NCBI RefSeq assembly: GCF_052857255.1
Contig: NW_027526747.1
Coordinates: 16,034 to 80,033, forward strand
Direction: 5' to 3'
Length of the DNA: 64,000 nucleotides
Origin: Amblyomma americanum
Lineage: Eukaryota; Arthropoda; Arachnida; Ixodida; Ixodidae
Below the pieces are notes generated by a model, which had not been told where the DNA came from, did no database searches, and saw only the letters and a program-made list of their open reading frames with translations. Both the position numbers and the translations under genes were made by a program. Shown piece after piece: positions 35,409-49,600 of the stretch. Numbering within the stretch: the stretch's first letter is position 1; each line of letters starts with the position of its first letter.

Positions 35409-36900
35409 CGGGATACATCCTTTTAGATCGAAACTAGCAAGATTCTCGAGCATCGATTTTACAAGTCGTCGAAGAGTACACGAGAGAAAGGTGGAAACTT
35501 TTTCTCTCAGATCTGCGCGAAAACTTGTATTCCGGCTCAAAACAAAGGGATACATCGTTTTAGATCGGAAACAAGCAAGATTCACGAGCATCGATTTTAC
35601 AAGTCGTCGAAGAGTAGACGAGAGAGAGCTGAAAACTTTTTATCTCAGAACTGCGCAAAAACTTGTATTCCGGCTCAAAACAACGGGATACAATCATTTT
35701 AGATCGAAACTAGCAAGATTCTCGAGCATCGATTTTACAAGTCGTCGAAGAGTACACCGAGAGAAAGGTGGACACATTTTCTCTCAGATCTGCGCGAAAA
35801 CTTGTATTCCGGCTCAAAACAAAGGGATACATCGTTTTAGATCGAAACTAGCAAGATTCACGAGCATCGATTTTACAAGTCGTCGAAGAGTAGACGAGAG
35901 AAAGGTGGAAACTTTTTCTCTCAGAACTGCGCGAAAACTTGTATTCCGGCTCAAAACAACGGGATACATCGTTTTAGATCGAAACTAGCAAGATTCACGA
36001 GCATCGATTTTACAAGTCGTCGAAGAGTAGAGGAGAGAAAGGTGGAAACTTTTTCTCTCAGAACTGCGCGAAAACTCGTATTCCGGCTCAAAACAACGGG
36101 ATACATCGTTTTAGATCGAAACTAGCAAGATTCACGAGCATCGATTTTACAAGTCGAAGAGTAGACGAGAGTGCTGAAAACTTTTATCTCAGAACTGCGC
36201 GAAAACTTGTATTCCGGCTCAAAACAACGGGATACATCCTTTTAGATCGAAACTAGCAAGATTCTCGAGCATCGATTTTACAAGTCGTCGAAGAGTACAC
36301 GAGAGAAAGGTGGAAACTTTTTCTCTCAGATCTGCGCGAAACTTGTATTCCGGCTCAAAACAAAGGGATACATCGTTTTAGATCGAAACTAGCAAGATTC
36401 ACGAGCATCGATTTTACAAGTCGTCGAAGAGTAGACGAGAGAAAGGTGGAAAACTTTTTCTCTCATAACTGCGCGAAAACTTGTATTCCGGCTCAAAACA
36501 ACGGATACATCGTTTTAGATCGAACTAGCAAGATTCACGAGCATCGATTTTACAGGTCGTCGAAGAGTAGACGAGAGAAAGGTGGAAACTTTTTCTCTGA
36601 GAACTGCGCGAAAACTTGTATTCCGGCTCAAAACAACGGGATACATAGTTTAGATCGAAACTAGCAAGATTCACGAGCATCGATTTTACAAGTCGTCGAA
36701 GAGTAGACGATAGAAAGGTGGAAACTTTTTCTCTCAGAACTGCGCGAAAACTTGTATTCCGGCTCAAAACAACGGGATACATAGTTTAGATCGAAACTAG
36801 CAAGATTCTCGAGCATCGATTTTACAAGTCGTCGAAGAGTAGACGAGAGAAAGGTGGAAACTTGTTCTCTCAGAACTGCGCGAAAACTTGTATCCGGCTC
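34440..36900 (+). other. Satellite segment dense in single-base indels
   Basis: About fifteen one-base length changes occur in 2.5 kb, mostly in homopolymers. Examples are ggctcaaacaacgg (34453), attcccggctc (34988), gcgaaaaacttg (35113), catcgtttagatc (35152), gatcggaaacaag (35567), acaccgagag (35757), gcgcgaaacttg (36338), acggatacatcg (36503) and atcgaactagc (36523). Comparable changes elsewhere in the array are rare (near 16823, 43211, 60081, 61232 and 61803). Local sequencing or consensus error is the simplest reading. Confidence 0.7.
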
Positions 36901-37210
36901 AAAACAATGGGATACATCGTTTTGGATCGAAACTAGCAAGATTCAGGGGCATCGATTTTACAAGACGTCGAAGAGTAGACGAGAGAAACTTGGAAACTTT
37001 TTCTCTCAGAACTGCGCGAAAACTTGTACTCCGGCTCAAAACAACGGTATACATCGTTTTAGATCGAAACTAGCAAGATTCACGAGCATCGATTTTACAA
37101 GTCGTCGAAGAGTAGACGAGAGAAAGGTGGAAACTTTTTCTCTCAGAACTGCACGAAAACTTTTATTCCGGCTCAAAACAACGGGATACATTGTTTTAGA
37201 TCGAAACTAG
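36525..37210 (+). repeat. Five-monomer block repeated from 2079-2765 (copy 2)
   Basis: Same variants in the same order as 2079-2765. It differs by a missing T in gtatccggctc near 36893 and by tcacgagc in place of tctcgagc in one monomer. It shows the local arrangement without a transposon. Confidence 0.82.
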
Positions 37211-37331
37211 CAAAATTCACGAGCATCGATTTTACAAGTCGTCGAAGAGTAGACGAGAGAAAGGTGGAAACTTTTTCTATCAGAACTGCGCGAAAACTTG
37301 TATTCCGGCTCAAAACAACGGGATACATCGT

Positions 37332-38415
37332 TTTAGATCGAAACTAGCAAGATTCTCGAGCATCGATTTTACAAGTCGTCGAAGAGTAGACGAGAGAAAG
37401 GTGGAAACTTTTTCTCTCAGAACTGCGCGAAAACTTGTATTCTGGCTCAAAACAACGGGATACATCGTTTTAGATCGAAACTAGCAAGATTCACGAGCAT
37501 CTATTTTACAAGTCGTCGAAGAGTAGACGAGAGAAAGGTGGAAGCTTTTTCTCCCAGAACTGCGCGAAAACTTGTATTCCGGCTCGAAACAACGGGATAC
37601 ATTGTTTTAGATCGAACCTAGCAAGATTCACGAGCATCAATTTTACAAGTCGTCGAAGAGTAGACGAGAGACAGCTGAAAACTTTTTCTCTCAGAACTGC
37701 GCGAAAACATTTAATCCGGCTCAAAACAACGGGATACATCTTTTTAGATCGAAACTAGCAAGATTCTCGAGCATCAATTTTACAAGTCGTCGAAGAGTAG
37801 ACGAGAGAAAGGTGGAAACTTTTTCTCTCAGACGTGCGCGAAAACTTGTATTCCGGCTCAAAACAACGGGATACATCGTTTTAGATCGAAACTAGCTAGA
37901 TTCACGAGCCTCGATTTTACAAGTCGTCGAAGAGTAGACGAGAGAGAGCTGAAAACTTTTTATCTCAGAACTGCGCGAAAACTTGTATTCCGGCTCAGAA
38001 AAACGGGATACATTGTTTTAGATCGAAACTAGCAAGATTCACGACCATTAATTTTACAAGTCGTCGAAGAGTAGACGAGAGAGAGCTGAAAACTTTTTCT
38101 CTCAGAACTGCGCGAAAACTTGTATTCCGGCTCAAAACAACGGGATACATCGTTTTAGATCGAAACTAGCAAGATTCACGAGCATCGATTTTACAAGTCG
38201 TCGAAGAGTAGACGAGAGAGAGCTGAAAACTTTTTCTCTCAGAACTGCGCGAAAACTTTTAATCCGGCCCAAAACAACGGGATACATCGTTTTAGATCGA
38301 AACTAGCAAGATTCTCGAACATCGATTTTACAAGTCGTCGAAGAGTAGACAAGAGAAAGGTGGAAACTTGTTCTCTCAGAACTGCGCGAAAACTTGTATT
38401 CCGGCTCAAAACAAC
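37332..38415 (+). repeat. Eight-monomer block repeated at 40486-41569, copy 1
   Basis: Offset of 3154 bp. Shared markers are gcatctattttac, ggtggaagctttttctccc, acatttaatccgg, cgaccattaatttt and ttctcgaacatcg. They differ at ggtggaaacttgtt here versus ggtggaaacttttt there. Confidence 0.85.
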
Positions 38416-38656
38416 GGGATACATTGATTTAGATCGAAACTAGCAAGATTCACGAGCATCGATTTTACAAGTCGTCGAAGAGTAGACGAGAGAAAGGTGT
38501 AAACTTTTTCTCTCAGAACTGCGCGAAAACTTGTATTCCGGCTCAAAACAACGGAATACATCGTTTTAGATCGAACCTAGCAAGATTCACGAGCATGGAT
38601 TTTACAAGTCGTCGAAGAGTAGACGAGAGAAAGGTGTACACTTTTTCTCTCAGAGC

Positions 38657-40272
38657 TGCGCAAAAACTTGTATTCCGGCTCAAAACAATGGGATACATCG
38701 TTTTAGATCGAAACTAGCAAGATTCACGAGCATCGATTTTACAAGTCGTGGAAGTGTAGACGAGAGAAAGGTGGAAACTTTTTTCTCTCAGAACTGCGCG
38801 AAAACTTGTATTCCGGCTCAGAACAACGGGATACATTGATTTAGATCGAAACTAGCAAGATTCACGAGCATCGATTTTACAAGTCGTCGAAGAGTAGACG
38901 AGAGAAAGGTGTAAACTTTTTCTCTCAGAACTGCGCGAAAACTTGTATTCCGGCTCAAAACAACGGAATACATCGTTTTAGATCGAACCTAGCAAGATTC
39001 ACGAGCATGGATTTTACAAGTCGTCGAAGAGTAGACGAGAGAAAGGTGTAAACTTTTTCTCTCAGAACTGCGCGAAAACTTGTATTAAGGCTCACAACAA
39101 CGGGATACATCGTTTTACATCGATACTAGCAAAATTCACGAGCATCGATTTTACAAGTCGTCGAAGAGTAGACGAGAGAAAGGTGTAAACTTTTTCTCTC
39201 AGAACTGCGCGAAAACTTGTATTCCGGCTCAAAACAACGGGATACATCGTTTTAGAACGAAACTAGCAAGATTCACGAGCATCGGTTTTACAAGTCGTCG
39301 AAGAGTAGCCGAGATAAAGGTGTAAACGTTTTCTCTCAGAACTGCGCGAAAACTTGTATTCCGGCTCAAAACAACGGAATACATCGTTTTAGATCGAAAC
39401 TAGCAAGATTCTCGAGCATCGATTTTACAAGTCGTCGGAGAGTAGACGAGAGAAAGGTGGAAACGTTATCTCTCAGAACTGCGCGAAAACTTGTATTCCG
39501 GCTCAAAACAACGGGATACATCGTTTTAGATCGAAACTAGCAAGATTCTCGAGCATCGATTTTACAGTAAAGTCGTCGAAGAGTAGACGAGAGAAAGCTG
39601 GCAACTTTTTCTCTCAGAACTGCGCGAAAACTTGTATTCCGGCTCAAAACAACGGGATAAATCGATTTAGATCGAAACTAGCAAGATTCACGAGCATCGA
39701 TTTTACAAGTCGTCGAAGAGTAGACGAGAGAGAGCTGAAAAGTTTTTCTCTCAGAACTGCGCGAAAACTTTTAATCCGGCCCAAAACAACGGGATACATC
39801 GTTTTAGATCGAAACTAGCAAGATTCTCGAGCATCGATTTTACAAGTCGTCGAAGAGTAGACGAGAGAAAGGTGGAAACTTTTTCTCTCAGACCTGCGCG
39901 AAAACTTGTATTCCGGCTCAAAACAACGGGATACATCGTTTTAGATCGAAACTATCAAGATTCCCGAGCATCGATTTTACAAGTCGTCGAAGAGTAGACA
40001 AGAGAAAGGTGGAAACGTTTTCTCTCAGAACTGCGCGAAAACGTGTATTCCGGCTCAAAACAACGGGATACATCGTTTTAGATCGATAATAGCAAGATTC
40101 ACGAGCATCGATTTTACAAGTCGTCGAAGAGCAGACGAAAGAGAGCTGAAAACTTTTTATCTCAGAACTGCGCGAAAACTTTTATTCCGGCTCAAAACAA
40201 CGGGATACATTGTTTTAGATCGAAACTAGCAAAATTCACGAGCATCGATTTTACAAGTCGTCGAAGAGTAGA
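38657..40272 (+). repeat. Twelve-monomer block repeated at 42224-43838, copy 1
   Basis: Offset of about 3566 bp. Markers are aacaatgggatac, gtcgtggaagtgtag, gtattaaggctcacaac, gtagccgagataaagg, the acagtaaagtcg insertion and gaaaacgtgtattcc. Confidence 0.83.
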
Positions 40273-40485
40273 GGAGAGAAAGGTGGAAACTTTTTCTCTC
40301 AGAACTGCGCGAAAACTCGTATTCCGGCTCAAAACAACGGGATACATCGTTTTAGATCGAAACTAGCAAGATTCACGAGCATCGATTTTACAAGTCGTCG
40401 AAGAGTAGACGAGAGTGCTGAAAACTTTTTATCTCAGAACTGCGCGAAAACTTGTATTCCGGCTCAAAACAACGGGATACATCCT

Positions 40486-41569
40486 TTTAGATCGAAACTA
40501 GCAAGATTCTCGAGCATCGATTTTACAAGTCGTCGAAGAGTAGACGAGAGAAAGGTGGAAACTTTTTCTCTCAGAACTGCGCGAAAACTTGTATTCTGGC
40601 TCAAAACAACGGGATACATCGTTTTAGATCGAAACTAGCAAGATTCACGAGCATCTATTTTACAAGTCGTCGAAGAGTAGACGAGAGAAAGGTGGAAGCT
40701 TTTTCTCCCAGAACTGCGCGAAAACTTGTATTCCGGCTCGAAACAACGGGATACATTGTTTTAGATCGAACCTAGCAAGATTCACGAGCATCAATTTTAC
40801 AAGTCGTCGAAGAGTAGACGAGAGACAGCTGAAAACTTTTTCTCTCAGAACTGCGCGAAAACATTTAATCCGGCTCAAAACAACGGGATACATCTTTTTA
40901 GATCGAAACTAGCAAGATTCTCGAGCATCAATTTTACAAGTCGTCGAAGAGTAGACGAGAGAAAGGTGGAAACTTTTTCTCTCAGACGTGCGCGAAAACT
41001 TGTATTCCGGCTCAAAACAACGGGATACATCGTTTTAGATCGAAACTAGCTAGATTCACGAGCCTCGATTTTACAAGTCGTCGAAGAGTAGACGAGAGAG
41101 AGCTGAAAACTTTTTATCTCAGAACTGCGCGAAAACTTGTATTCCGGCTCAGAAAAACGGGATACATTGTTTTAGATCGAAACTAGCAAGATTCACGACC
41201 ATTAATTTTACAAGTCGTCGAAGAGTAGACGAGAGAGAGCTGAAAACTTTTTCTCTCAGAACTGCGCGAAAACTTGTATTCCGGCTCAAAACAACGGGAT
41301 ACATCGTTTTAGATCGAAACTAGCAAGATTCACGAGCATCGATTTTACAAGTCGTCGAAGAGTAGACGAGAGAGAGCTGAAAACTTTTTCTCTCAGAACT
41401 GCGCGAAAACTTTTAATCCGGCCCAAAACAAGGGGATACATCGTTTTAGATCGAAACTAGCAAGATTCTCGAACATCGATTTTACAAGTCGTCGAAGAGT
41501 AGACAAGAGAAAGGTGGAAACTTTTTCTCTCAGAACTGCGCGAAAACTTGTATTCCGGCTCAAAACAAC
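40486..41569 (+). repeat. Eight-monomer block repeated from 37332-38415, copy 2
   Basis: Same order of variants as 37332-38415 with few differences (aaaacaagggg near 41430 against aaaacaacggg). Confidence 0.85.
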
Positions 41570-42223
41570 GAGATACATCGTTTTAGATCGAAACTAGCAA
41601 GATTCCCGAGCATCGATTTTACAAGTCGTCGAAGAGTAGACGAGAGTAAGGTGTAAACTTTTTTTCTCAGAACTGCGCGAAAACTTGTATTCCGGCTCAA
41701 AACAACGGGATACATCGTTTTAGATTGAAACTAGCAAGATTCACGAGCATCAATTTTACAAGTCGTCGAAGAGTAGACGAGAGAGAGCTGAAAAGTTTTT
41801 CTCTCAGAACTGCGCAAAAACTTGTATTCCGGCTCAAAACAATGGGATACATCGTTTTAGATCGAAACTAGCAAGATTCACGAGCATCGATTTTACAAGT
41901 CGTGGAAGTGTAGACGAGAGAAAGGTGGAAACTTTTTTTCTCTCAGAACTGCGCGAAAACTTGTATTCCGGCTCAGAACAACGGGATACATTGATTTAGA
42001 TCGAAACTAGCAAGATTCACGAGCATCGATTTTACAAGTCGTCGAAGAGTAGACGAGAGAAAGGTGTAAACTTTTTCTCTCAGAACTGCGCGAAAACTTG
42101 TATTCCGGCTCAAAACAACGGAATACATCGTTTTAGATCGAACCTAGCAAGATTCACGAGCATGGATTTTACAAGTCGTCGAAGAGTAGACGAGAGAAAG
42201 GTGTAAACTTTTTCTCCCAGAAC

Positions 42224-43838
42224 TGCGCAAAAACTTGTATTCCGGCTCAAAACAATGGGATACATCGTTTTAGATTGAAACTAGCAAGATTCACGAGCAT
42301 CGATTTTACAAGTCGTGGAAGTGTAGACGAGAGAAAGGTGGAAACTTTTTTCTCTCAGAACTGCGCGAAAACTTGTATTCCGGCTCAGAACAACGGGATA
42401 CATTGATTTAGATCGAAACTAGCAAGATTCACGAGCATCGATTTTACAAGTCGTCGAAGAGTAGACGAGAGAAAGGTGTAAATTTTTTCTCTCAGAACTG
42501 CGCGAAAACTTGTATTCCGGCTCAAAACAACGGAATACATCGTTTTAGATCGAACCTAGCAAGATTCACGAGCATGGATTTTACAAGTCGTCGAAGAGTA
42601 GACGAGAGAAAGGTGTATACTTTTTCTCTCAGAACTGCGCGAAAACTTGTATTAAGGCTCACAACAACGGGATACATCGTTTTACATCGATACTAGCAAA
42701 ATTCACGAGCATCGATTTTACAAGTCGTCGAAGAGTAGACGAGAGAAAGGTGTAAACTTTTTCTCTCAGAACTGCGCGAAAACTTGTATTCCGGCTCAAA
42801 ACAACGGGATACATCGTTTTAGAACGAAACTAGCAAGATTCACGAGCATCGGTTTTACAAGTCGTCGAAGAGTAGCCGAGATAAAGGTGTAAACGTTTTC
42901 TCTCAGAACTGCGCGAAAACTTGTATTCCGGCTCAAAACAACGGAATACATCGTTTTAGATCGAAACTAGCAAGATTCTCGAGCATCGATTTTACAAGTC
43001 GTCGGAGAGTAGACGAGAGAAAGGTGGAAACGTTATCTCTCAGAACTGCGCGAAAACTTGTATTCCGGCTCAAAACAACGGGATACATCGTTTTAGATCG
43101 AAACTAGCAAGATTCTCGAGCATCGATTTTACAGTAAAGTCGTCGAAGAGTAGACGAGAGAAAGCTGGAAACTTTTTCTTTCAGAACTGCGCGAAAACTT
43201 GTATTCCGGCTCAAAACAACGGATAAATCGATTTAGATCGAAACTAGCAAGATTCACGAGCATCGATTTTACAAGTCGTCGAAGAGTAGACGAGAGAGAG
43301 CTGAAAACTTTTTCTCTCAGAACTGCGCGAAAACTTTTAATCCGGCCCAAAACAACGGGATACATCGTTTTAGATCGAAACTAGCAAGATTCTCGAGCAT
43401 CGATTTTACAAGTCGTCGAAGAGTAGACGAGAGAAAGGTGGAAACTTTTTCTCTCAGACCTGCGCGAAAACTTGTATTCCGGCTCAAAACAACGGGATAC
43501 ATCGTTTTAGATCGAAACTATCAAGATTCCCGAGCATCGATTTTACAAGTCGTCGAAGAGTAGACAAGAGAAAGGTGGAAACGTTTTCTCTCAGAACTGC
43601 GCGAAAACGTGTATTCCGGCTCAAAACAACGGGATACATCGTTTTAGATCGATAATAGCAAGATTCACGAGCATCGATTTTACAAGTCGTCGAAGAGCAG
43701 ACGAAAGAGAGCTGAAAACTTTTTATCTCAGAACTGCGCGAAAACTTTTATTCCGGCTCAAAACAACGGGATACATTGTTTTAGATCGAAACTAGCAAAA
43801 TTCACGAGCATCGATTTTACAAGTCGTCGAAGAGTAGA
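42224..43838 (+). repeat. Twelve-monomer block repeated from 38657-40272, copy 2
   Basis: Same order of variants as 38657-40272. One G is missing at about 43211 (acaacggataaatcg). Its right part overlaps the 3.2-kb duplication that begins near 42705. Confidence 0.83.
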
Positions 43839-45950
43839 CGAGAGAAAGGTGGAAACTTTTTCTATCAGAACTGCGCGAAAACTTGTATTCCGGCTCAAAA
43901 CAACGGGATACATCGTTTTAGATCGAAACTAGCAAGATTCTCGAGCATCGATTTTACAAGTCGTCGAAGAGTAGACGAGAGAAAGGTGGAAACTTTTTCT
44001 CTCAGAACTGCGCGAAAACTTGTATTCTGGCTCAAAACAACGGGATACATCGTTTTAGATCGAAACTAGCAAGATTCACGAGCATCTATTTTACAAGTCG
44101 TCGAAGAGTAGACGAGAGAAAGGTGGAAACGTTTTCTCTCAGAACTGCGCGAAAACTTGCATTCCTGCTCAAAACAACGGGATACATCGTTTTAGGTTGA
44201 AACTAGCAAGATTCACGAGCATCGATTTTACAAGTCGTCGAAGAGTAGACGAGAGAAAGGTGGAAGCTTTTTCTCCCAGAACTGCGCGAAAACTTGTATT
44301 CCGGCTCGAAACAACGGGATACATCGTTTTAGATCGAACCTAGCAAGATTCACGAGCATCGATTTTACAAGTCGTCGAAGAGTAGACGAGAGAGAGCTGA
44401 AAACTTTTTATCTCAAAACTGCGCGAAAACTTGTATTCCGGCTCGGAACAACGGGATACATTGTTTTAGATCGAAACTAGCAAGATTCACGAGCATCGAT
44501 TTTACAATTCGTCGAAGTGTAGACGAGAGAAATGTGGAAACTTTTTTCTCTCAGAACTGCGCGAAAACTTGTATTCCGGCTCAGAACAACGGGATACATT
44601 GTTTTAGATCGATAATAGCAAGATTCACGAGCATCGATTTTACAAGTCGTCGAAGAGCAGACGAAAGAGAGCTGGAAACTTTTTATCTCAGAACTGCGCG
44701 AAAACATTTAATCCGGCTCAAAACAACGGGATACATTGTTTCAGATCGAAACTAGCAAAATTCACGAGCATCGACTTTACAAGTCGTCGAAGAGTAGACG
44801 AGAGAAAGGTGGAAACTTTTTCTATCAGAACTGCGCGAAAACTTGTATTCCGGCTCAAAACAACGGGATACATTGTTTTAGATCGAAACTAGCAAGATTC
44901 ACGAGCATCAATTTTACAAGTCGTCGAAGAGTAGACGAGAGACAGCTGAAAACTTTTTCGCTCAGAACTGCGCGAAAACTTTTATTCCGGCTCAAAACAA
45001 CGGGATACATCGTTTTAGATCGAAACTAGCAAGATTCTCGAGCATCGATTTTACAAGTCGTCGAAGAGTAGAAGAGAGAAAGGGGAAAACTTTTTCTCTC
45101 AGACCTGCGCGAAAACTTGTATTCCGGCTCAAAACAACGGGATACATCGTTTTAGATCGAAACTATCAAGATTCCCGATCATCGATTTTACAAGTCGTCG
45201 AAGAGTAGACGAGAGAAAGGTGGAAACTTTTTCTCTCAGAACTGCGCGAAAACTTGTATTCCGGCTCAAAACAACGGGATACATCGTTTTAGATCGAAAC
45301 TAGCTAGATTCACGAGCCTGGATTTTACAAGTCGTCGAAGAGTAGACGAGAGAAAGTTAGAAACTTTTTCTCTCAGAACTGCGCGAAAACTTGTATTCCG
45401 GCTCAGAACAACGGGATACATCGTTTTAGATCGAAACTAGCAAGATTCTCGAGCATCGATTTTACAAGTCGTCGAAGAGTAGACGAGAGAAAGCTGGAAA
45501 CTTTTTCTCTCAGACCTGCGCGAATACTTGTATTCCGGCTCAAAACAACGAGATACATCGTTTTAGAACGAAACTAGCAAGATTCTCGAGCATCGATTTT
45601 AAAAGTCGTCGAAGAGTAGACGAGAGAGAGCTGAAAACTTTTTATCTCAGAACTGCGCGAAAACTTGTATTCCGGCTCAGAAAAACGGGATACATTGTTT
45701 TAGATCGAAACTAGCAAGATTCACGACCATCAATTTTACAAGTCGTCGAAGAGTAGACGAGAGAGAGCTGAAAACGTTTTCTCTCAGAACTGCGCGAAAA
45801 CTTGTATTCCGGCTCAAAACAACGGGATACATCGTTTTAGATCGATATTAGCAAGATTCACGAGCATCGATTTTACAAGTCGTCGAAGAGTAGACGAGAG
45901 AAAGGTGTAAACTTTTTCTCTCAGAACTGCGCGAAAACTTGTATTCCGGC
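42705..45950 (+). repeat. 3.2-kb block repeated at 46682-49928, copy 1
   Basis: Offset of 3977 bp, becoming 3978 after the one-base indel near 43211. About 24 monomers are nearly identical. A six-monomer tail (45411-45950) is also repeated at 46233-46772 with an 822-bp offset, bridging the two copies. Confidence 0.88.
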
Positions 45951-46681
45951 TCAGAACAACGGGATACATTGATTTAGATCGAAACTAGCAAGATTCACGA
46001 GCATCGATTTTACAAGTCGTCGAAGAGTAGACGAGAGAAAGGTGTAAACTTTTTCTCTCAGAACTGCGCGAAAACTTGTATTCCGGCTCAAAACAACGGA
46101 ATACATCGTTTTAGATCGAACCTAGCAAGATTCACGAGCATGGATTTTACAAGTCGTCGAAGAGTAGACGAGAGAAAGGTGTAAACTTTTTCTCCCAGAA
46201 CTGCGCAAAAACTTGTATTCCGGCTCAGAACAACGGGATACATCGTTTTAGATCGAAACTAGCAAGATTCTCGAGCATCGATTTTACAAGTCGTCGAAGA
46301 GTAGACGAGAGAAAGCTGGAAACTTTTTCTCTCAGACCTGCGCGAATACTTGTATTCCGGCTCAAAACAACGAGATACATCGTTTTAGAACGAAACTAGC
46401 AAGATTCTCGAGCATCGATTTTAAAAGTCGTCGAAGAGTAGACGAGAGAGAGCTGAAAACTTTTTATCTCAGAACTGCGCGAAAACTTGTATTCCGGCTC
46501 AGAAAAACGGGATACATTGTTTTAGATCGAAACTAGCAAGATTCACGACCATCAATTTTACAAGTCGTCGAAGAGTAGACGAGAGAGAGCTGAAAACGTT
46601 TTCTCTCAGAACTGCGCGAAAACTTGTATTCCGGCTCAAAACAACGGGATACATCGTTTTAGATCGATATTAGCAAGATTC

Positions 46682-49600
46682 ACGAGCATCGATTTTACAA
46701 GTCGTCGAAGAGTAGACGAGAGAAAGGTGTAAACTTTTTCTCTCAGAACTGCGCGAAAACTTGTATTCCGGCTCAAAACAACGGGATACATCGTTTTAGA
46801 ACGAAACTAGCAAGATTCACGAGCATCGGTTTTACAAGTCGTCGAAGAGTAGCCGAGATAAAGGTGTAAACGTTTTCTCTCAGAACTGCGCGAAAACTTG
46901 TATTCCGGCTCAAAACAACGGAATACATCGTTTTAGATCGAAACTAGCAAGATTCTCGAGCATCGATTTTACAAGTCGTCGGAGAGTAGACGAGAGAAAG
47001 GTGGAAACGTTATCTCTCAGAACTGCGCGAAAACTTGTATTCCGGCTCAAAACAACGGGATACATCGTTTTAGATCGAAACTAGCAAGATTCTCGAGCAT
47101 CGATTTTACAGTAAAGTCGTCGAAGAGTAGACGAGAGAAAGCTGGAAACTTTTCCTCTCAGAACTGCGCGAAAACTTGTATTCCGGCTCAAAACAACGGG
47201 ATAAATCGATTTAGATCGAAACTAGCAAGATTCACGAGCATCGATTTTACAAGTCGTCGAAGAGTAGACGAGAGAGAGCTGAAAACTTTTTCTCTCAGAA
47301 CTGCGCGAAAACTTTTAATCCGGCCCAAAACAACGGGATACATCGTTTTAGATCGAAACTAGCAAGATTCTCGAGCATCGATTTTACAAGTCGTCGAAGA
47401 GTAGACGAGAGAAAGGTGGAAACTTTTTCTCTCAGACCTGCGCGAAAACTTGTATTCCGGCTCAAAACAACGGGATACATCGTTTTAGATCGAAACTATC
47501 AAGATTCCCGAGCATCGATTTTACAAGTCGTCGAAGAGTAGACAAGAGAAAGGTGGAAACGTTTTCTCTCAGAACTGCGCGAAAACGTGTATTCCGGCTC
47601 AAAACAACGGGATACATCGTTTTAGATCGATAATAGCAAGATTCACGAGCATCGATTTTACAAGTCGTCGAAGAGCAGACGAAAGAGAGCTGAAAACTTT
47701 TTATCTCAGAACTGCGCGAAAACTTTTATTCCGGCTCAAAACAACGGGATACATTGTTTTAGATCGAAACTAGCAAAATTCACGAGCATCGATTTTACAA
47801 GTCGTCGAAGAGTAGACGAGAGAAAGGTGGAAACTTTTTCTATCAGAACTGCGCGAAAACTTGTATTCCGGCTCAAAACAACGGGATACATCGTTTTAGA
47901 TCGAAACTAGCAAGATTCTCGAGCATCGATTTTACAAGTCGTCGAAGAGTAGACGAGAGAAAGGTGGAAACTTTTTCTCTCAGAACTGCGCGAAAACTTG
48001 TATTCTGGCTCAAAACAACGGGATACATCGTTTTAGATCGAAACTAGCAAGATTCACGAGCATCTATTTTACAAGTCGTCGAAGAGTAGACGAGAGAAAG
48101 GTGGAAACGTTTTCTCTCAGAACTGCGCGAAAACTTGCATTCCTGCTCAAAACAACGGGATACATCGTTTTAGGTTGAAACTAGCAAGATTCACGAGCAT
48201 CGATTTTACAAGTCGTCGAAGAGTAGACGAGAGAAAGGTGGAAGCTTTTTCTCCCAGAACTGCGCGAAAACTTGTATTCCGGCTCGAAACAACGGGATAC
48301 ATCGTTTTAGATCGAACCTAGCAAGATTCACGAGCATCGATTTTACAAGTCGTCGAAGAGTAGACGAGAGAGAGCTGAAAACTTTTTATCTCAAAACTGC
48401 GCGAAAACTTGTATTCCGGCTCGGAACAACGGGATACATTGTTTTAGATCGAAACTAGCAAGATTCACGAGCATCGATTTTACAATTCGTCGAAGTGTAG
48501 ACGAGAGAAATGTGGAAACTTTTTTCTCTCAGAACTGCGCGAAAACTTGTATTCCGGCTCAGAACAACGGGATACATTGTTTTAGATCGATAATAGCAAG
48601 ATTCACGAGCATCGATTTTACAAGTCGTCGAAGAGCAGACGAAAGAGAGCTGGAAACTTTTTATCTCAGAACTGCGCGAAAACATTTAATCCGGCTCAAA
48701 ACAACGGGATACATTGTTTCAGATCGAAACTAGCAAATTTCACGAGCATCGACTTTACAAGTCGTCGAAGAGTAGACGAGAGAAAGGTGGAAACTTTTTC
48801 TATCAGAACTGCGCGAAAACTTGTATTCCGGCTCAAAACAACGGGATACATTGTTTTAGATCGAAACTAGCAAGATTCACGAGCATCAATTTTACAAGTC
48901 GTCGAAGAGTAGACGAGAGACAGCTGAAAACTTTTTCGCTCAGAACTGCGCGAAAACTTTTATTCCGGCTCAAAACAACGGGATACATCGTTTTAGATCG
49001 AAACTAGCAAGATTCTCGAGCATCGATTTTACAAGTCGTCGAAGAGTAGAAGAGAGAAAGGGGAAAACTTTTTCTCTCAGACCTGCGCGAAAACTTGTAT
49101 TCCGGCTCAAAACAACGGGATACATCGTTTTAGATCGAAACTATCAAGATTCCCGATCATCGATTTTACAAGTCGTCGAAGAGTAGACGAGAGAAAGGTG
49201 GAAACTTTTTCTCTCAGAACTGCGCGAAAACTTGTATTCCGGCTCAAAACAACGGGATACATCGTTTTAGATCGAAACTAGCTAGATTCACGAGCCTGGA
49301 TTTTACAAGTCGTCGAAGAGTAGACGAGAGAAAGTTAGAAACTTTTTCTCTCAGAACTGCGCGAAAACTTGTATTCCGGCTCAGAACAACGGGATACATC
49401 GTTTTAGATCGAAACTAGCAAGATTCTCGAGCATCGATTTTACAAGTCGTCGAAGAGTAGACGAGAGAAAGCTGGAAACTTTTTCTCTCAGACCTGCGCG
49501 AATACTTGTATTCCGGCTCAAAACAACGAGATACATCGTTTTAGAACGAAACTAGCAAGATTCTCGAGCATCGATTTTAAAAGTCGTCGAAGAGTAGACG

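Noticed and set aside
35491..35988. Longest open frame in the satellite (165 codons) and dozens of Arg/Lys-rich frames of 61-152 codons on both strands
   Set aside because: They are translations of the tandem repeat. Each changes frame every monomer because 137 is not divisible by three. They begin and end at monomer variants, have no domain, and recur on both strands at the same sites.
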